Below are positions 52,327 to 62,176 of a DNA stretch of 64,000 nucleotides, piece by piece; positions within the stretch are counted from its first letter, which is position 1, and every line of letters starts with the position of its first letter. Origin of the DNA: an uncultured Alphaproteobacteria bacterium (GTDB lineage Bacteria; Pseudomonadota; Alphaproteobacteria; RF32; CAG-239); NCBI GenBank assembly GCA_934254585.1, contig CAKQLF010000007.1, positions 1-64,000 of the forward strand, read 5' to 3'. Below the pieces are notes generated by a model, which worked only from the letters and a program-made list of their open reading frames with translations, made no database searches and was not told the DNA's origin. Both the position numbers and the translations under genes were made by a program.

Positions 52327-53931
52327 CTATAAATTCGGGTTTAATGGATCTTTTTCGTCGGCTAACAAATCATCAACCGAAAGTTCTTTAGGCTGAGGAG
52401 TGTCTTTATCATCTTTAAGAATATCTAAATCAGCTAAAGTTGAGGCTAAATCATCGTTAAATACGGAATCAAGCTTTGGCTCGGTGCTTGTTTCCTGATT
52501 ATCCATCGTCGTCGAGGTTTCAAAATAAGGCGTTTCACCGTCTTTATTTTCAGTTTTATTTTCCTCTTCGGTAAAATAATGAGCCGGAGGGTTAAACGGA
52601 TCATCTGCTACAATAGAAGTTGATTGAATAGGGAGTTTGTCTGAAGATGAATCAGTTTCAGCAGGTGTATCAGGTATGTTTTCGGATGCAACATCATCGC
52701 CGATAGCATTTTCTGTAGGCATCGCGGCAACTTCTTGCTCTTCGCTTGTTGGCGGAACAGAGTCAAATTCCTTTGTCAAATATTCATTTTCCGTATCATT
52801 GATTTGCTCGGCCAAAGAGCTTTCCCACGGTTCATTTTCTTCTTTTTTCACAGCTTCGTCGGCAACATTGTCTTCCAAAACTATTTCTGACTGCGGTTCA
52901 GTTAAATCAACCGATTGCGGAATAAATGTTTCTTCTTGCAGAGGCGTCGAAATTAAATCATCTATACGGCTTTCATTTTCTTGCTGAATATCGGTGTCAT
53001 CATTTATTTCTTCCGGAGTTTCAACATTTTCTTCTGCTTGTTTTTCATTTAAGGCGTTAAAGTGTTTTTCATAAAAATCGGCAACGGATTGCGCCTCCGG
53101 TTCGTCATTTTCAGTTTCGTGTGAAGATGATTCGGAAATAACCGGAGTTAAAGTTTCCTCATTTTCCGGATTAATTACAGGCAAATTGTCCGACTGTTTA
53201 TCGGTTATTTGCAGATTTTCAGCTTTTGCTGTCAGAATTTTTTGAAGCAATTCTTTTATTTCATTATCTATATCGGTATGGCTTTTAATACTGGAGGTAA
53301 CATTGCGGCTGATTTGATTAACCACATCTAGCAAGCGTCCGTTTAAGTCATTTATATCAGAGCTTAAACGTGATACCGTGCTGACCAAAACCGCAAAATT
53401 GCCGCTTTGGGTGACATTGCGCTGAAATTCTTCACTGTTGCCGGTTTTAATTGTATCAACGTTGTTAGAAATTTGTTCGCACAGAGCGGCCAATTGCTCC
53501 ATAACAGCTTGCAGATTCTGATTGCCGTTACCGTTGTTTTCATTCAACTTTCCGATTACGTCACCTAAAATTTGAAAACGATTTTCCAAAATAAGATTTG
53601 TACGTTCGTTAGCAGCGGAAATTCGTGCTAAAATGTCAGTGGTAGACGCAGTTCCTTCCGACGAATTTGCTGTTGAGCCCAAAACAGAGCTGTTAAGTGT
53701 TTTAAGCAATAAGTCGCTTAGCCCTTTGTTTTGATATGCGTCAAAAGTGATAAATAACAAAGCAAAAGTCACCGATGTAATCAAAAATATGATTAGCGAG
53801 ATATTGGCAATTAACAAATTGGAGGTTTCCTGAGAAAGTTGGTATTGATAAGTATAATATACAAAAATTCCGAATGCAAATGCGGAAAGGACGCCGCTGA
53901 AAATTTTTATCAAAGTTGCCGCAAATTTCAT
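52327..53931 (-). CDS. Membrane protein with long acidic tail, unknown
   Basis: 534 residues. Two N-terminal transmembrane helices (about 5-28 and 40-63) are followed by a coiled-coil-like region (about 85-235, NERTNLILENRFQILGDVIGKL and VSTVSRLSSDINDLNGRLLDVVNQISRNV) and about 300 residues rich in Glu, Asp, Ser, Thr and Pro that are probably disordered. It ends with short repeated DDLLADEKDPLNPN-type motifs. No family recognised. It may be co-transcribed with hydG, though a functional link is not evident. Confidence 0.7.
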   Translation of the reverse strand: MKFAATLIKIFSGVLSAFAFGIFVYYTYQYQLSQETSNLLIANISLIIFLITSVTFALLFITFDAYQNKGLSDLLLKTLNSSVLGSTANSSEGTASTTDILARISAANERTNLILENRFQILGDVIGKLNENNGNGNQNLQAVMEQLAALCEQISNNVDTIKTGNSEEFQRNVTQSGNFAVLVSTVSRLSSDINDLNGRLLDVVNQISRNVTSSIKSHTDIDNEIKELLQKILTAKAENLQITDKQSDNLPVINPENEETLTPVISESSSHETENDEPEAQSVADFYEKHFNALNEKQAEENVETPEEINDDTDIQQENESRIDDLISTPLQEETFIPQSVDLTEPQSEIVLEDNVADEAVKKEENEPWESSLAEQINDTENEYLTKEFDSVPPTSEEQEVAAMPTENAIGDDVASENIPDTPAETDSSSDKLPIQSTSIVADDPFNPPAHYFTEEENKTENKDGETPYFETSTTMDNQETSTEPKLDSVFNDDLASTLADLDILKDDKDTPQPKELSVDDLLADEKDPLNPNL

Positions 53932-53978
53932 TGAGTTTCTCCAATTATTGTTAACTAATAAGTACTAAACAAAAATAT

Positions 53979-54012
53979 AAAGCAAACCGGATAAGAACGC
54001 AAGGTTTGCTTT
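53979..54012 (-). terminator. Terminator after prfC
   Basis: The stem AAAGCAAACC/GGTTTGCTTT is followed on the minus strand by an AT-rich stretch. Confidence 0.7.
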
Positions 54013-54042
54013 ATACTTCTTAACAGCTTAACAATACAGATT

Positions 54043-55632
54043 TCAGATTGTTTGTTCGCGCGTTTTATGTAGTTCCAAATGCGGAAAATCTTCTTTTATT
54101 TTGCCTAAATGCCAAGCGTTGCGGGCTAAAAACACTTTTTGTCCGTCATAATCATCGGCAATATTCATTTGGTTGGTGTTATAAAATTTTTCCAATTCCG
54201 CTTTATCGGAACAGCTAATCCAACGAGCGGTATAATATTGAGTCGGCTCAAAAATAACGTCAATATTAAATTCGGTACGCAAGCGGTCGGCAATCACCTC
54301 AAATTGCAAAACTCCGACCACGCCCACAATATATTCTGAACCGATTATCGGTTTGAAAACGCTCGCGCCTCCTTCTTCAGCAATTTGTTGAAGAGCGTTT
54401 GATAAGTGTTTGGATTTTAATGGGTCTTTAGCTCGTACGGATTTTAATAATTCCGGTGCGAAACTCGGGATTCCGGTATAATGCAATTTTTCACCTTCGG
54501 TTAGAGTGTCGCCAATTCGCAACTGTCCGTGGTTAGGAATACCGATAATATCACCCGCATAAGCATCTTCGGCCAACTCGCGTTCTTGCGCCAAAAACAT
54601 TACCGGAGTTGGCACTTTTATATCTTTTCCGGTACGAACTTGAAGCAAACTCATACCGCGTTTGAAATGTCCGGAGCAAATTCGCATAAAAGCGATGCGG
54701 TCACGATGTTTCGGGTCCATATTGGCTTGAATTTTAAACACAAAGCCCGTAACTTTCTTTTCATCAGCCGAAACAATTCGCTCTGCACTTGGTTGCGGGC
54801 GAGGGGTCGGAGCAAATTTGTGTAAACCGTTCAGAACTTCGCGCACGCCGAAATTGTTGACGGCACTGCCGAAAAATACCGGTGTCAACGCGCCGGCCAA
54901 GTATAATTCCAAATCAAAAGCCGGACACAGTTCACGAACCATTTCCACGTCTTCACGCAGTTTTTTCACGGCGTAAGCCGGCAAAAGTTCATCAAGTTTC
55001 GGGTCGTTTAACCCCTTGCAGGTTTCAACAGTGTCGTTGATTAAAGACTTGCTGCCGGTTTTGTTCATCAAAATCAACTGGTCGTTAATCAAATCATAAC
55101 AGCCTAAAAAATCTTTGCCGCTGCCAATCGGCCAACTTGCCGGCGTAACGTCCAAAGCCAACGTTTTTTCAATGTCGTCCAACAACTCAAACGGGTCCAA
55201 ACCCTCTCGGTCAAGCTTGTTGATGAAAGTGATAATCGGAATGTTGCGCAAACGGCAGACTTCAAACAATTTTTTGGTTTGAGTTTCAATACCTTTCGCC
55301 GAGTCCAAAACCATCACCGCCGAGTCAACCGCCGTCAAAACGCGATAAGTGTCTTCCGAAAAGTCTTCGTGTCCCGGAGTGTCCAGCAGATTAAATGTAA
55401 TGCCGTCATAATCAAAGTTCATTACTGAAGAAGCCACGGAAATTCCGCGCTCTTGTTCCACTTTCATCCAATCGGAATGGGCGTGACGATTTTCACCGCG
55501 CGCTTTTACTGCTCCTGCTTGCTGAATGGCACCGCCGAAAAGCAACAATTTTTCGGTTAGGGTAGTCTTACCGGCATCAGGGTGTGAAATTATGGCAAAA
55601 GTTTTGCGTTTGTTGACAATTTGTTCTGGCAT
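54043..55632 (-). CDS. prfC: Peptide chain release factor 3
   Basis: 529 residues from the ATG at 55632 (GATGAGG upstream). A translational GTPase that recycles RF1/RF2. The G1 motif is SHPDAGKTTLTEKLL, G2/G3 include RGISVASSVMNF and DTPGHEDFSEDTYR, G4 is NKLDREG, and the RF3-specific VLQFEVIADRLRTEFNIDVIFEP is near the C-terminus. The length matches RF3. Upstream in the opposite direction is tRNA-Leu. Not essential in most bacteria. Confidence 0.96.
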   Translation of the reverse strand: MPEQIVNKRKTFAIISHPDAGKTTLTEKLLLFGGAIQQAGAVKARGENRHAHSDWMKVEQERGISVASSVMNFDYDGITFNLLDTPGHEDFSEDTYRVLTAVDSAVMVLDSAKGIETQTKKLFEVCRLRNIPIITFINKLDREGLDPFELLDDIEKTLALDVTPASWPIGSGKDFLGCYDLINDQLILMNKTGSKSLINDTVETCKGLNDPKLDELLPAYAVKKLREDVEMVRELCPAFDLELYLAGALTPVFFGSAVNNFGVREVLNGLHKFAPTPRPQPSAERIVSADEKKVTGFVFKIQANMDPKHRDRIAFMRICSGHFKRGMSLLQVRTGKDIKVPTPVMFLAQERELAEDAYAGDIIGIPNHGQLRIGDTLTEGEKLHYTGIPSFAPELLKSVRAKDPLKSKHLSNALQQIAEEGGASVFKPIIGSEYIVGVVGVLQFEVIADRLRTEFNIDVIFEPTQYYTARWISCSDKAELEKFYNTNQMNIADDYDGQKVFLARNAWHLGKIKEDFPHLELHKTREQTI

Positions 55633-55767
55633 TTTAACCTCATCTTTCTTTAATATGTGCAAGTTATAAACAAAAATACGCAATTTGCAACATTTTTATG
55701 AAATTTTGCTTGATTTATAAAATATTTTATGTTCTAATTCGCCGTAATTGGGATGTAATATCCTTGC

Positions 55768-55852
55768 GCGGGTATGGTGAAATTGGTAGACACGCCAGAC
55801 TTAGGATCTGGTGCCGCGAGGCTTAAGAGTTCGAGTCTCTTTACCCGCACCA
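55768..55852 (+). tRNA. tRNA-Leu(TAG)
   Basis: A class II tRNA with a long variable arm and encoded CCA. The acceptor GCGGGTA/TACCCGC and the anticodon stem CCAGA/TCTGG with loop CTTAGGA give TAG. Confidence 0.95.
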
Positions 55853-55909
55853 TCACTTTCTTTTAAGTGATGAATGTTGAATAACAATTTATTTTTAGAG
55901 AAAATCACA

Positions 55910-57268
55910 ATGAACGTAAAAGAAGAAAAAGCAAAAGGTTTAAATAAAAAGTACAATGTGACTTTGGCTGCTGCGGATTTTGCCAATGCTGTTGATAAAA
56001 AATTGGAACAGGTTGCCAAAACTGTTAAATTAGCTGGGTTTAGAGCCGGTCATGCTCCAAAAGCTATGATTAATCAAAAATATCGTCCAAGTGTTTTGGG
56101 TGAAGTTCTTGATGATATGATTCGCGATGCCGTTAACGAGGTAATTGCCAATAACAAATTGCGTCCGGCTGTTACTCCAGATATTAAAATTGAAAAATTT
56201 GAAGATGGTAAAGATGTTGAATTTACGGTAGAAGTTGAAGTTTTGCCGGAAATTAAAGTCGGTGATTTTTCTAAAATTACATTAAATAAATATGTGGCTA
56301 AAGTTCCGGCTGAAGAAATTGAAAAAGCCGTAAAATATATGGTTGATTCTCGCCGCGATTCTGCAAAAGTTGAAGAAGACAGAGCTACTAAAAAAGGTGA
56401 TATTGCCGTTATTGACTTTGTGGGCTCCATTGATGGTGTTGAGTTCCAAGGCGGTAAAGGAAATTCTTATCCGTTGGAATTGGGTTCAAACTCTTTTATT
56501 CCGGGATATGAAGATCAGTTAATCGGTAAAAAAGCCGGCGAAACAGTAGAAGTTAAAACAACATTCCCTGCCGATTATCACGCTAAGGATTTGGCCGGAA
56601 AAGAAGCTTTGTTTGTTACCACAATTAAAGAAATTCGCGAGTACAAACCGGCAGAATTGAATGATGAATTTGCTAAATCTATGGGCGCAAAAGATGTTGC
56701 TGATTTGAAGTCTAAAATTGAAGCTCGTATTTTGGAAGACTATAATGCAACTTCTCGCATTAAGTTAAAACGCGATTTGTTGGATGCTTTGGATAAAGAA
56801 TATAGCTTTGAAGTTCCGCAAAAACTGATTGATGCCGAATATGCCGCTATCGAAAAGCAATATCAAGACGCAAAAGCTAAAAATCAGCTTGATGAAAGCG
56901 AAAAAGCCCGTGATGAAAAAGACGTTTTGGCAGAATATAAAGAAATTGCTTTGCGTCGTGTTAAATTGGGCTTGTTGCTTTCAGAAATCGGTGCCGATGC
57001 CAAATTGCAATTGTCTGCCGATGATGTGAACAAAGCTATTATGAATGAAGCAAAACGTTATCCGGGACAAGAAAAAATGGTTTTGGATTATTACGTTAAA
57101 AACAAAGAAGCTGTTGAGGCTCTTAAAGCTCCGGCTTATGAAGAAAAAATCGTTGATTATGTTTTGGAAAAAGCTAATGTCGGCGATAAAGAAGTTTCAG
57201 TTGAAGAACTTTATGATTTTAGCGATGGTTCAGCTAAAAAAGAAAGCAAAGCTAAAAAGTCTGCTTAA
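55910..57268 (+). CDS. tig: Trigger factor
   Basis: 452 residues from the ATG at 55910. A ribosome-associated chaperone with peptidyl-prolyl isomerase activity. The N-terminal ribosome-binding domain carries GFRAGHAPKAMI (the GFRxGxxP signature), the FKBP domain spans about 155-245 (GDIAVIDFVGSIDGVEFQGG, FIPGYEDQLIGKKAGE) and a helical arm follows. The C-terminus is Lys/Ser-rich. clpP, clpX and lon, which often follow tig, are not here; a terminator and cobB follow instead. Confidence 0.94.
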   Translation: MNVKEEKAKGLNKKYNVTLAAADFANAVDKKLEQVAKTVKLAGFRAGHAPKAMINQKYRPSVLGEVLDDMIRDAVNEVIANNKLRPAVTPDIKIEKFEDGKDVEFTVEVEVLPEIKVGDFSKITLNKYVAKVPAEEIEKAVKYMVDSRRDSAKVEEDRATKKGDIAVIDFVGSIDGVEFQGGKGNSYPLELGSNSFIPGYEDQLIGKKAGETVEVKTTFPADYHAKDLAGKEALFVTTIKEIREYKPAELNDEFAKSMGAKDVADLKSKIEARILEDYNATSRIKLKRDLLDALDKEYSFEVPQKLIDAEYAAIEKQYQDAKAKNQLDESEKARDEKDVLAEYKEIALRRVKLGLLLSEIGADAKLQLSADDVNKAIMNEAKRYPGQEKMVLDYYVKNKEAVEALKAPAYEEKIVDYVLEKANVGDKEVSVEELYDFSDGSAKKESKAKKSA

Positions 57269-57310
57269 TCAACAGATTTAGTTAAAGACTGAGGTTTGAT
57301 AAGCTAACAC

Positions 57311-57341
57311 TAAAGACACCTGAAAAGGTGTCTTTAGTATT
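57311..57341. terminator. Terminator between tig and cobB
   Basis: The stem AAAGACACCT/AGGTGTCTTT with a GAAA-type loop and T-rich sequence on the plus side. Confidence 0.8.
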
Positions 57342-57365
57342 TTACGTCTATAACAAAATCAGCTT

Positions 57366-58070
57366 TTAGGCCAATAAATCATCTATAAATTGCGGCAGAG
57401 TTGTGCCGGCTAAACCCTCAATATGCTTATCAAAAAGGTAGTTGTTGGAGGTCGTTTCCAAATTAAATTCATAAGTGTCTGCTCCGCACATTTTGGCAAT
57501 TTGCACAAAGCCGGCCGCCGGATAAACCACGCCGGAAGTTCCGACGGATATAAATAAATCACAACTTTTTAAAAGCTGCTCAACTTTGTCCATATACAGC
57601 AGGTTTTCACCAAAGAAGACAATGTTTGGTTTAAGCATACCGCTGATTTGGCAATGCGGACAAACATCATCGGCGTGGATATCTCCCCAAGTTTCAAAAA
57701 CATTTCCGCAGTTGAGGCAAACAATTTGATTAATTTGTCCGTGTATGTGATATACATTTTGGTTACCGGCTTTTTCGTGCAGAGTATCAACATTTTGTGT
57801 TATCACGCTGATTTTCGCCGGATAATTTTTTTGTAGTTTGGTTATTGCCAAATGCGCAGAATTAGGTTTAGCTTTATATAATTCCGGCCGTAATTCATTA
57901 TAAAAATCGTGCACATATTCCGGATTTCGCTCAAAAGCCTCAATAGTCGCCACATCTTCCACTCGATGCTTGTTCCATAAACCATTTTCCGCCCGAAAGG
58001 TGGAAAGTCCGGACTCCGCGGAAATTCCGGCACCGGTTAGAATTGCAATATTTTTATATTGTTTGGTCAT
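57366..58070 (-). CDS. cobB: Sir2-family NAD-dependent protein deacylase
   Basis: 234 residues from the ATG at 58070. The NAD-binding GAGISAESGLSTFR, QNVDTLHEKAG and catalytic His in HIHGQI are present, along with four zinc Cys (CLNCG and CPHC) and FGENL. Removes acetyl or longer acyl groups from lysines. The Tyr-x-x-Arg pair of desuccinylating CobB is imperfect (YNELR), so acyl preference is uncertain. Its start overlaps the murG end by 17 bp, placing it last in an rmuC-murG-cobB operon. Confidence 0.92.
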   Translation of the reverse strand: MTKQYKNIAILTGAGISAESGLSTFRAENGLWNKHRVEDVATIEAFERNPEYVHDFYNELRPELYKAKPNSAHLAITKLQKNYPAKISVITQNVDTLHEKAGNQNVYHIHGQINQIVCLNCGNVFETWGDIHADDVCPHCQISGMLKPNIVFFGENLLYMDKVEQLLKSCDLFISVGTSGVVYPAAGFVQIAKMCGADTYEFNLETTSNNYLFDKHIEGLAGTTLPQFIDDLLA

Positions 58071-59127
58071 CAACAATTTCCCGATATAATTGTTCGTTGC
58101 TTGTAAATTTCAGGTCGCTGTTTTTGATGTTGGCGCGATAACCGTCTAAATTTTGATACATTTTATCAATTTGCTTTGTCAAAAGTCCTTCTTTTGATAA
58201 ATCTTTATCCGGCAAAATTTCGGCAAAACCCTTGCTTTGAAAATTCTGAGCATTAGAACTTTGTTCGCCGCGGCTGGCGTTGCTTGGCAACGGCACCAAC
58301 AACATCGGAATATTTAAACTCCAAAATTCAAAAATAGCGTTAGAACCGGAACGAGTGACCACAATATCGGTGGCGGCGAGTAAGTCTTTAAATTCTTTAT
58401 CCACAAATTCAAATTGCGCATAGCCTTTGTGTTGCAAGTTTGTTTTTTGACCTTTGCCGCAAATGTGAATGACCTGATATTTCTGCAACAAAGCGTCAAT
58501 ATTTTGAGCTACGGCTTTGTTTAGGCTTTGCGCTCCCAGACTGCCGCCGACAAACATCACAATCGGTTTATCATTGCTAAAGTCGCACATCTTAAACGCC
58601 GTATTTTTGTCGCCGTTTTTTAGTCTGTCGGAAAGCACCGGACCGATATAGCAAACTTTTTGAGGCGTTCTCACATATTTAATCGTGTCAATAAAAGTGG
58701 TGAAGAATTTGTCGACAAAGGGCAGGGACATTTTATTGGCAAGCCCCGGAGTTAAATCGGACTCGTGCATAAAAATTTTGCACCGGTTTAAAAAGCCGCC
58801 CACTACAACCGGAAAAGATACAAATCCGCCTTTAGAAAAAATTATATCCGGTTTTTCTCGATGAATGATATAAGCGGCCTGACAAATGCCTAACGGAATT
58901 TTGAAAGCGTCTTTAAGATTCTGCCACGAAAAATAGCGGCGTAGTTTACCTGTTTTAATTTTATAATATTTCACACCGTCAATTTTGCCGATAAGGTCTT
59001 TTTCAATACCTGTTTCCGAGCCGACATAAACAATATCCCAACCATTTTTTTGAAAAACCGGTATAAGGTTTAGATTTAGAGTGACGTGACCGCCGGAACC
59101 GCCGCCGGTAAACATAATTTTTTTCAT
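58054..59127 (-). CDS. murG: MurG-type UDP-GlcNAc transferase (lipid II synthesis)
   Basis: 357 residues from the ATG at 59127. The N-terminal loop FTGGGSGGHVTLNLNLI, the acceptor-side SKGGFVSFP and HESDLTPGLANKM, and the donor domain with FVGGSLGAQSLNKAV, VTRSGSNAIFEF and LVPLP are the MurG signatures. It adds GlcNAc to lipid I on the cytoplasmic side of the membrane. The wording (SDLTPGLANKMSLPF, GKLRRYFSWQNL) is closer to the second MurG type of Firmicutes than to the proteobacterial one, and it lies outside a division/cell-wall cluster. It starts 1 bp after the rmuC stop. Confidence 0.88.
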   Translation of the reverse strand: MKKIMFTGGGSGGHVTLNLNLIPVFQKNGWDIVYVGSETGIEKDLIGKIDGVKYYKIKTGKLRRYFSWQNLKDAFKIPLGICQAAYIIHREKPDIIFSKGGFVSFPVVVGGFLNRCKIFMHESDLTPGLANKMSLPFVDKFFTTFIDTIKYVRTPQKVCYIGPVLSDRLKNGDKNTAFKMCDFSNDKPIVMFVGGSLGAQSLNKAVAQNIDALLQKYQVIHICGKGQKTNLQHKGYAQFEFVDKEFKDLLAATDIVVTRSGSNAIFEFWSLNIPMLLVPLPSNASRGEQSSNAQNFQSKGFAEILPDKDLSKEGLLTKQIDKMYQNLDGYRANIKNSDLKFTSNEQLYREIVDDQTI

Positions 59128-59128
59128 A

Positions 59129-60451
59129 TCAAGATGCCTTTTCTTCAGAATCATTGAGGTTGTTTGAGTTATCGCTTATGGTTAAAATTTCTGAGTCATC
59201 AGGCTCAAAATTAATTTGTTTGTTCGCTTTGGCTCCATATTCTTTCAATCGTCCGGCCAGCGACAAGGCGTTACCTTTGCCGGTAGCTAATTTGGAAATA
59301 GCCGCTTTATAGCTGCTTTGCGCCGAGGTTAAGGCTTTGTCAATTTTCAGCATATCTTCCACAAAATTAGCCAGTTTATCATATAACGAACCGCCGACAT
59401 CGGCAATTTTTTGCACGTTTTTATTGCGTGTTTCGATTTGCCATAAATTTTCCACCGTGCGCAAAATCGGCAACAGAGAGGAAGATGTGGTTAACGCCAC
59501 ATTCTTTTTATATGCGTAGTCATAAAGCGATGCGTCTTTTTTTATGGCTTCAACAAACGCGCTTTCAATCGGTATAAAAATAATCACATAGTCAAGTGAT
59601 TTTTCTTTCAAAAGTTTTTGATAGTCTTTGCAAGACAGCTCGTCAATATGGTTGCGTAGACATTGCAGATGTCGTTGCAAAGCGGCGGTTTTTTCAATTT
59701 CATTATCAGAATTTACATAAGTGATATAGTCATTCATCGAAACTTTGGAATCGATAATAACGCCGCGGTCGTTAGGCAAGCGGACAACCACATCAGGCCG
59801 TAGGTTTTGATTGTTTTCATTTTTGAAGTTTTCTTGCGTGTAATAAACAATGTCTTTAGACAATCCCGCTACTTCTAAAATGCGGTTGAGTTCAATTTCT
59901 CCCCAGTCTCCTTGCATTTTTTTGTTGCCGCGCAAAGCGTTGGTCAAATTTTGCGCATCTTGGCTGAGGGAGTGATTCATATCCATAAGCTGTTTAAATT
60001 GTTCGTCAAAACTTGTTTTATTTTTAATGCTTTCTGTGTTAGCTTTGTTTACCTCGTTTTTAAAGGATTCCAGTTGCGTGCGAAAAGGCAAAAGAACCGT
60101 GCTTAACACTTGGCTTTGCGCTTCGTTTAAGCGTCGGGATTGCGTATTCAGAATTTCATTGGATATATCACGAAATTTTAATTCTAAATCTTTTTTATTG
60201 TTTTCAATATCCTGAATTCTTTCTTGAATATGTTGTTTTTGTGTCTGTAAAATTGTTTGCAGACGGGTGTTTTCAGTATTAAGTCGGTAATTTTCGTCAT
60301 CTAATTGTTTTTTGGCCGCGGCTAATTCATTGAGTTGTCGCTCAAGTTCTTCGTTTATAACCAAAATTCTGGTGTTTTTATTGAAACTCCAACCCAAAAA
60401 ACCGCCGCACACGCAAAGCAGCACCGCCAAAGCAATAATTCCGTAAAGCAT
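59129..60451 (-). CDS. rmuC: RmuC family DNA recombination protein
   Basis: 440 residues from the ATG at 60451, chosen because GCGGAGA lies upstream; an alternative start 5 codons earlier lacks it. One N-terminal transmembrane helix (about 2-20), a coiled coil (about 25-140) and the RmuC nuclease-like domain (about 170-380) with KKMQGDWGEIELNRILE, RPDVVVRLPNDRGVIIDSKVS and YVIIFIPIESAF. RmuC limits inversion at short inverted repeats. It is the first gene of the rmuC-murG-cobB unit. Confidence 0.92.
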   Translation of the reverse strand: MLYGIIALAVLLCVCGGFLGWSFNKNTRILVINEELERQLNELAAAKKQLDDENYRLNTENTRLQTILQTQKQHIQERIQDIENNKKDLELKFRDISNEILNTQSRRLNEAQSQVLSTVLLPFRTQLESFKNEVNKANTESIKNKTSFDEQFKQLMDMNHSLSQDAQNLTNALRGNKKMQGDWGEIELNRILEVAGLSKDIVYYTQENFKNENNQNLRPDVVVRLPNDRGVIIDSKVSMNDYITYVNSDNEIEKTAALQRHLQCLRNHIDELSCKDYQKLLKEKSLDYVIIFIPIESAFVEAIKKDASLYDYAYKKNVALTTSSSLLPILRTVENLWQIETRNKNVQKIADVGGSLYDKLANFVEDMLKIDKALTSAQSSYKAAISKLATGKGNALSLAGRLKEYGAKANKQINFEPDDSEILTISDNSNNLNDSEEKAS

Positions 60452-60634
60452 AAAAAATCTCCGCAAACATAAATAATATTGAAATTATATGAGGTTTAGG
60501 GATAAATGCAACGCTAAAAGTCGGTTATCAACTTTAATCTTTTATGTGCAAAAACAATATTATTGTGGACGAATAAAAATTTTTAACTTAAATTTATAGT
60601 GATTAAAGGAAATCTCTTTAGAAGGAAAATAAAA

Positions 60635-60850
60635 ATGAATAAAGTGCAAAGTGATTTTTTAAACGATATTAAAGATGGTAAAGTAGCTGTGACCGTGTTT
60701 TTGATTAATGGTGTAAAATTACAGGGAATTATCACTCAACAAGACGAAGAAAGCCTGTTGTTGCGCCGTGATGGACATACTCAGTTGGTTTATAAACACG
60801 CCGTTTCCACAATTATGCCAAGTGTGGCCGTGGATATTGCTGAAGAATAG
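60635..60850 (+). CDS. hfq: RNA chaperone Hfq
   Basis: 71 residues from the ATG at 60635 (AGAAGGAAAAT upstream), typical of the short alphaproteobacterial form. The Sm1 motif ([27 protein letters not shown]) and the Sm2 motif YKHAVSTI are intact, so it should form the hexamer that pairs small RNAs with mRNAs. It precedes hflX by 3 bp, the classic hfq-hflX order. Confidence 0.96.
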   Translation: MNKVQSDFLNDIKDGKVAVTVFLINGVKLQGIITQQDEESLLLRRDGHTQLVYKHAVSTIMPSVAVDIAEE

Positions 60851-60853
60851 CCT

Positions 60854-62176
60854 TTGATAGAAGTTCAGCGAAATAGAAAATTCAATGCGGCAGTGATTTG
60901 CCCGGAAGTTTTTGGCGAGCCGAACAGTCTTTCGCCGGAAAGCCGTTTGGCCGAGGCGGAAGGTTTAGCGTTGGCTATTCGACTGAATGTGGTCTATAAA
61001 GAAAGTTTGAAACTCAAAGAGATAAAACCGGCGGCTTATTTCAGCAAGGGTTTTTTGGAGCGTTTCAAACCTTTGATTGCTGAAAATAATATTGAATTGC
61101 TGATTGTTGATACTCGCTTGAGTCCTATTCAACAGCGCAATCTGGAACGTGAACTAAAACTTAAAGTTATTGACCGTACAGCTTTGATTTTAGAGATTTT
61201 TGGCGAACGTGCGCAAACAAAAGAAGGGGCAATGCAAGTGGAATTGGCGCATTTAACCTATCAGCGTTCGCGTTTGGTGCGCAGTTGGACCCACTTGGAA
61301 CGTCAACGAGGCGGAGCCGGATTTTTGGGCGGACCGGGGGAAACGCAAATTGAATTGGACCGGCGGGTTATCGACGATAAAATTGTCCGAATTAAGAAAG
61401 ATTTGGAAAAGGTTCGGCAAACTCGAGGAATTCAACGAAGTGCGCGGCGCAAAGTTCCTTATCCTGTGGTGGCTTTGGTCGGTTATACCAATGCCGGCAA
61501 ATCGACTTTATTTAATTATCTGGCCGATAGTCGGGTTATGGCGGCCGATATGTTGTTTGCCACGCTTGATCCGACAATGCGTAAAATCAGTTTGTCGGGC
61601 GGGCGTGAAGTGATACTTTCGGACACGGTTGGGTTTATTTCGGATTTGCCTCACGAGTTGGTGATGGCTTTTCGCGCCACGCTTGAAGAAGTGCTGAACG
61701 CCGACATAATTTTGCATATTCGCGATGTTTCTAATCCGGATAATCAAGAACAATGCGCCGATGTTTTGGCCGTTTTGGCGCATTTGGGGCTAAAGGAAAT
61801 TAAAACTGCCGACAATTATATTGAAGTGTTTAACAAGGCTGATTTGCTGCCGCCGGAAGATTTACCGCGTTGGCAAGCCAAAACCGCAAACAGCGCAAAT
61901 TTGGTGCTGACTTCGGCCATAAGCGGCGAGGGGGGTGATAAACTATTGGAATTAATCCGCCAAAAATTAGTGCAAGGTCAAAAAAAGTGTCAAATTGAAA
62001 TACCTGTGACAGATGGAAAATTGCGAGCTTGGATATATCAAAAAAGCGAAGTGCAAAAGCTTGAAAATACTGAGCAGACAAATATATTTACAGTTTGCAT
62101 AAGTGCTGAAAACTTGGCTCGTTTTGAAAAAATGACGGCTGATAATCCTCAGGTTTTAATAAGGAGAAATCTATGA
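60854..62176 (+). CDS. hflX: GTPase HflX
   Basis: 440 residues. The start is probably TTG at 60854, 3 bp after the hfq stop and with no clear ribosome site, implying coupling; no ATG gives a full N-terminal domain. The HflX domain carries GFLGGPGETQIELDRR; the G domain has GYTNAGKS, DTVGFISDLPH and NKADLLP. HflX splits stalled ribosomes. Its stop overlaps the next gene's ATG. Confidence 0.93.
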   Translation: MIEVQRNRKFNAAVICPEVFGEPNSLSPESRLAEAEGLALAIRLNVVYKESLKLKEIKPAAYFSKGFLERFKPLIAENNIELLIVDTRLSPIQQRNLERELKLKVIDRTALILEIFGERAQTKEGAMQVELAHLTYQRSRLVRSWTHLERQRGGAGFLGGPGETQIELDRRVIDDKIVRIKKDLEKVRQTRGIQRSARRKVPYPVVALVGYTNAGKSTLFNYLADSRVMAADMLFATLDPTMRKISLSGGREVILSDTVGFISDLPHELVMAFRATLEEVLNADIILHIRDVSNPDNQEQCADVLAVLAHLGLKEIKTADNYIEVFNKADLLPPEDLPRWQAKTANSANLVLTSAISGEGGDKLLELIRQKLVQGQKKCQIEIPVTDGKLRAWIYQKSEVQKLENTEQTNIFTVCISAENLARFEKMTADNPQVLIRRNL

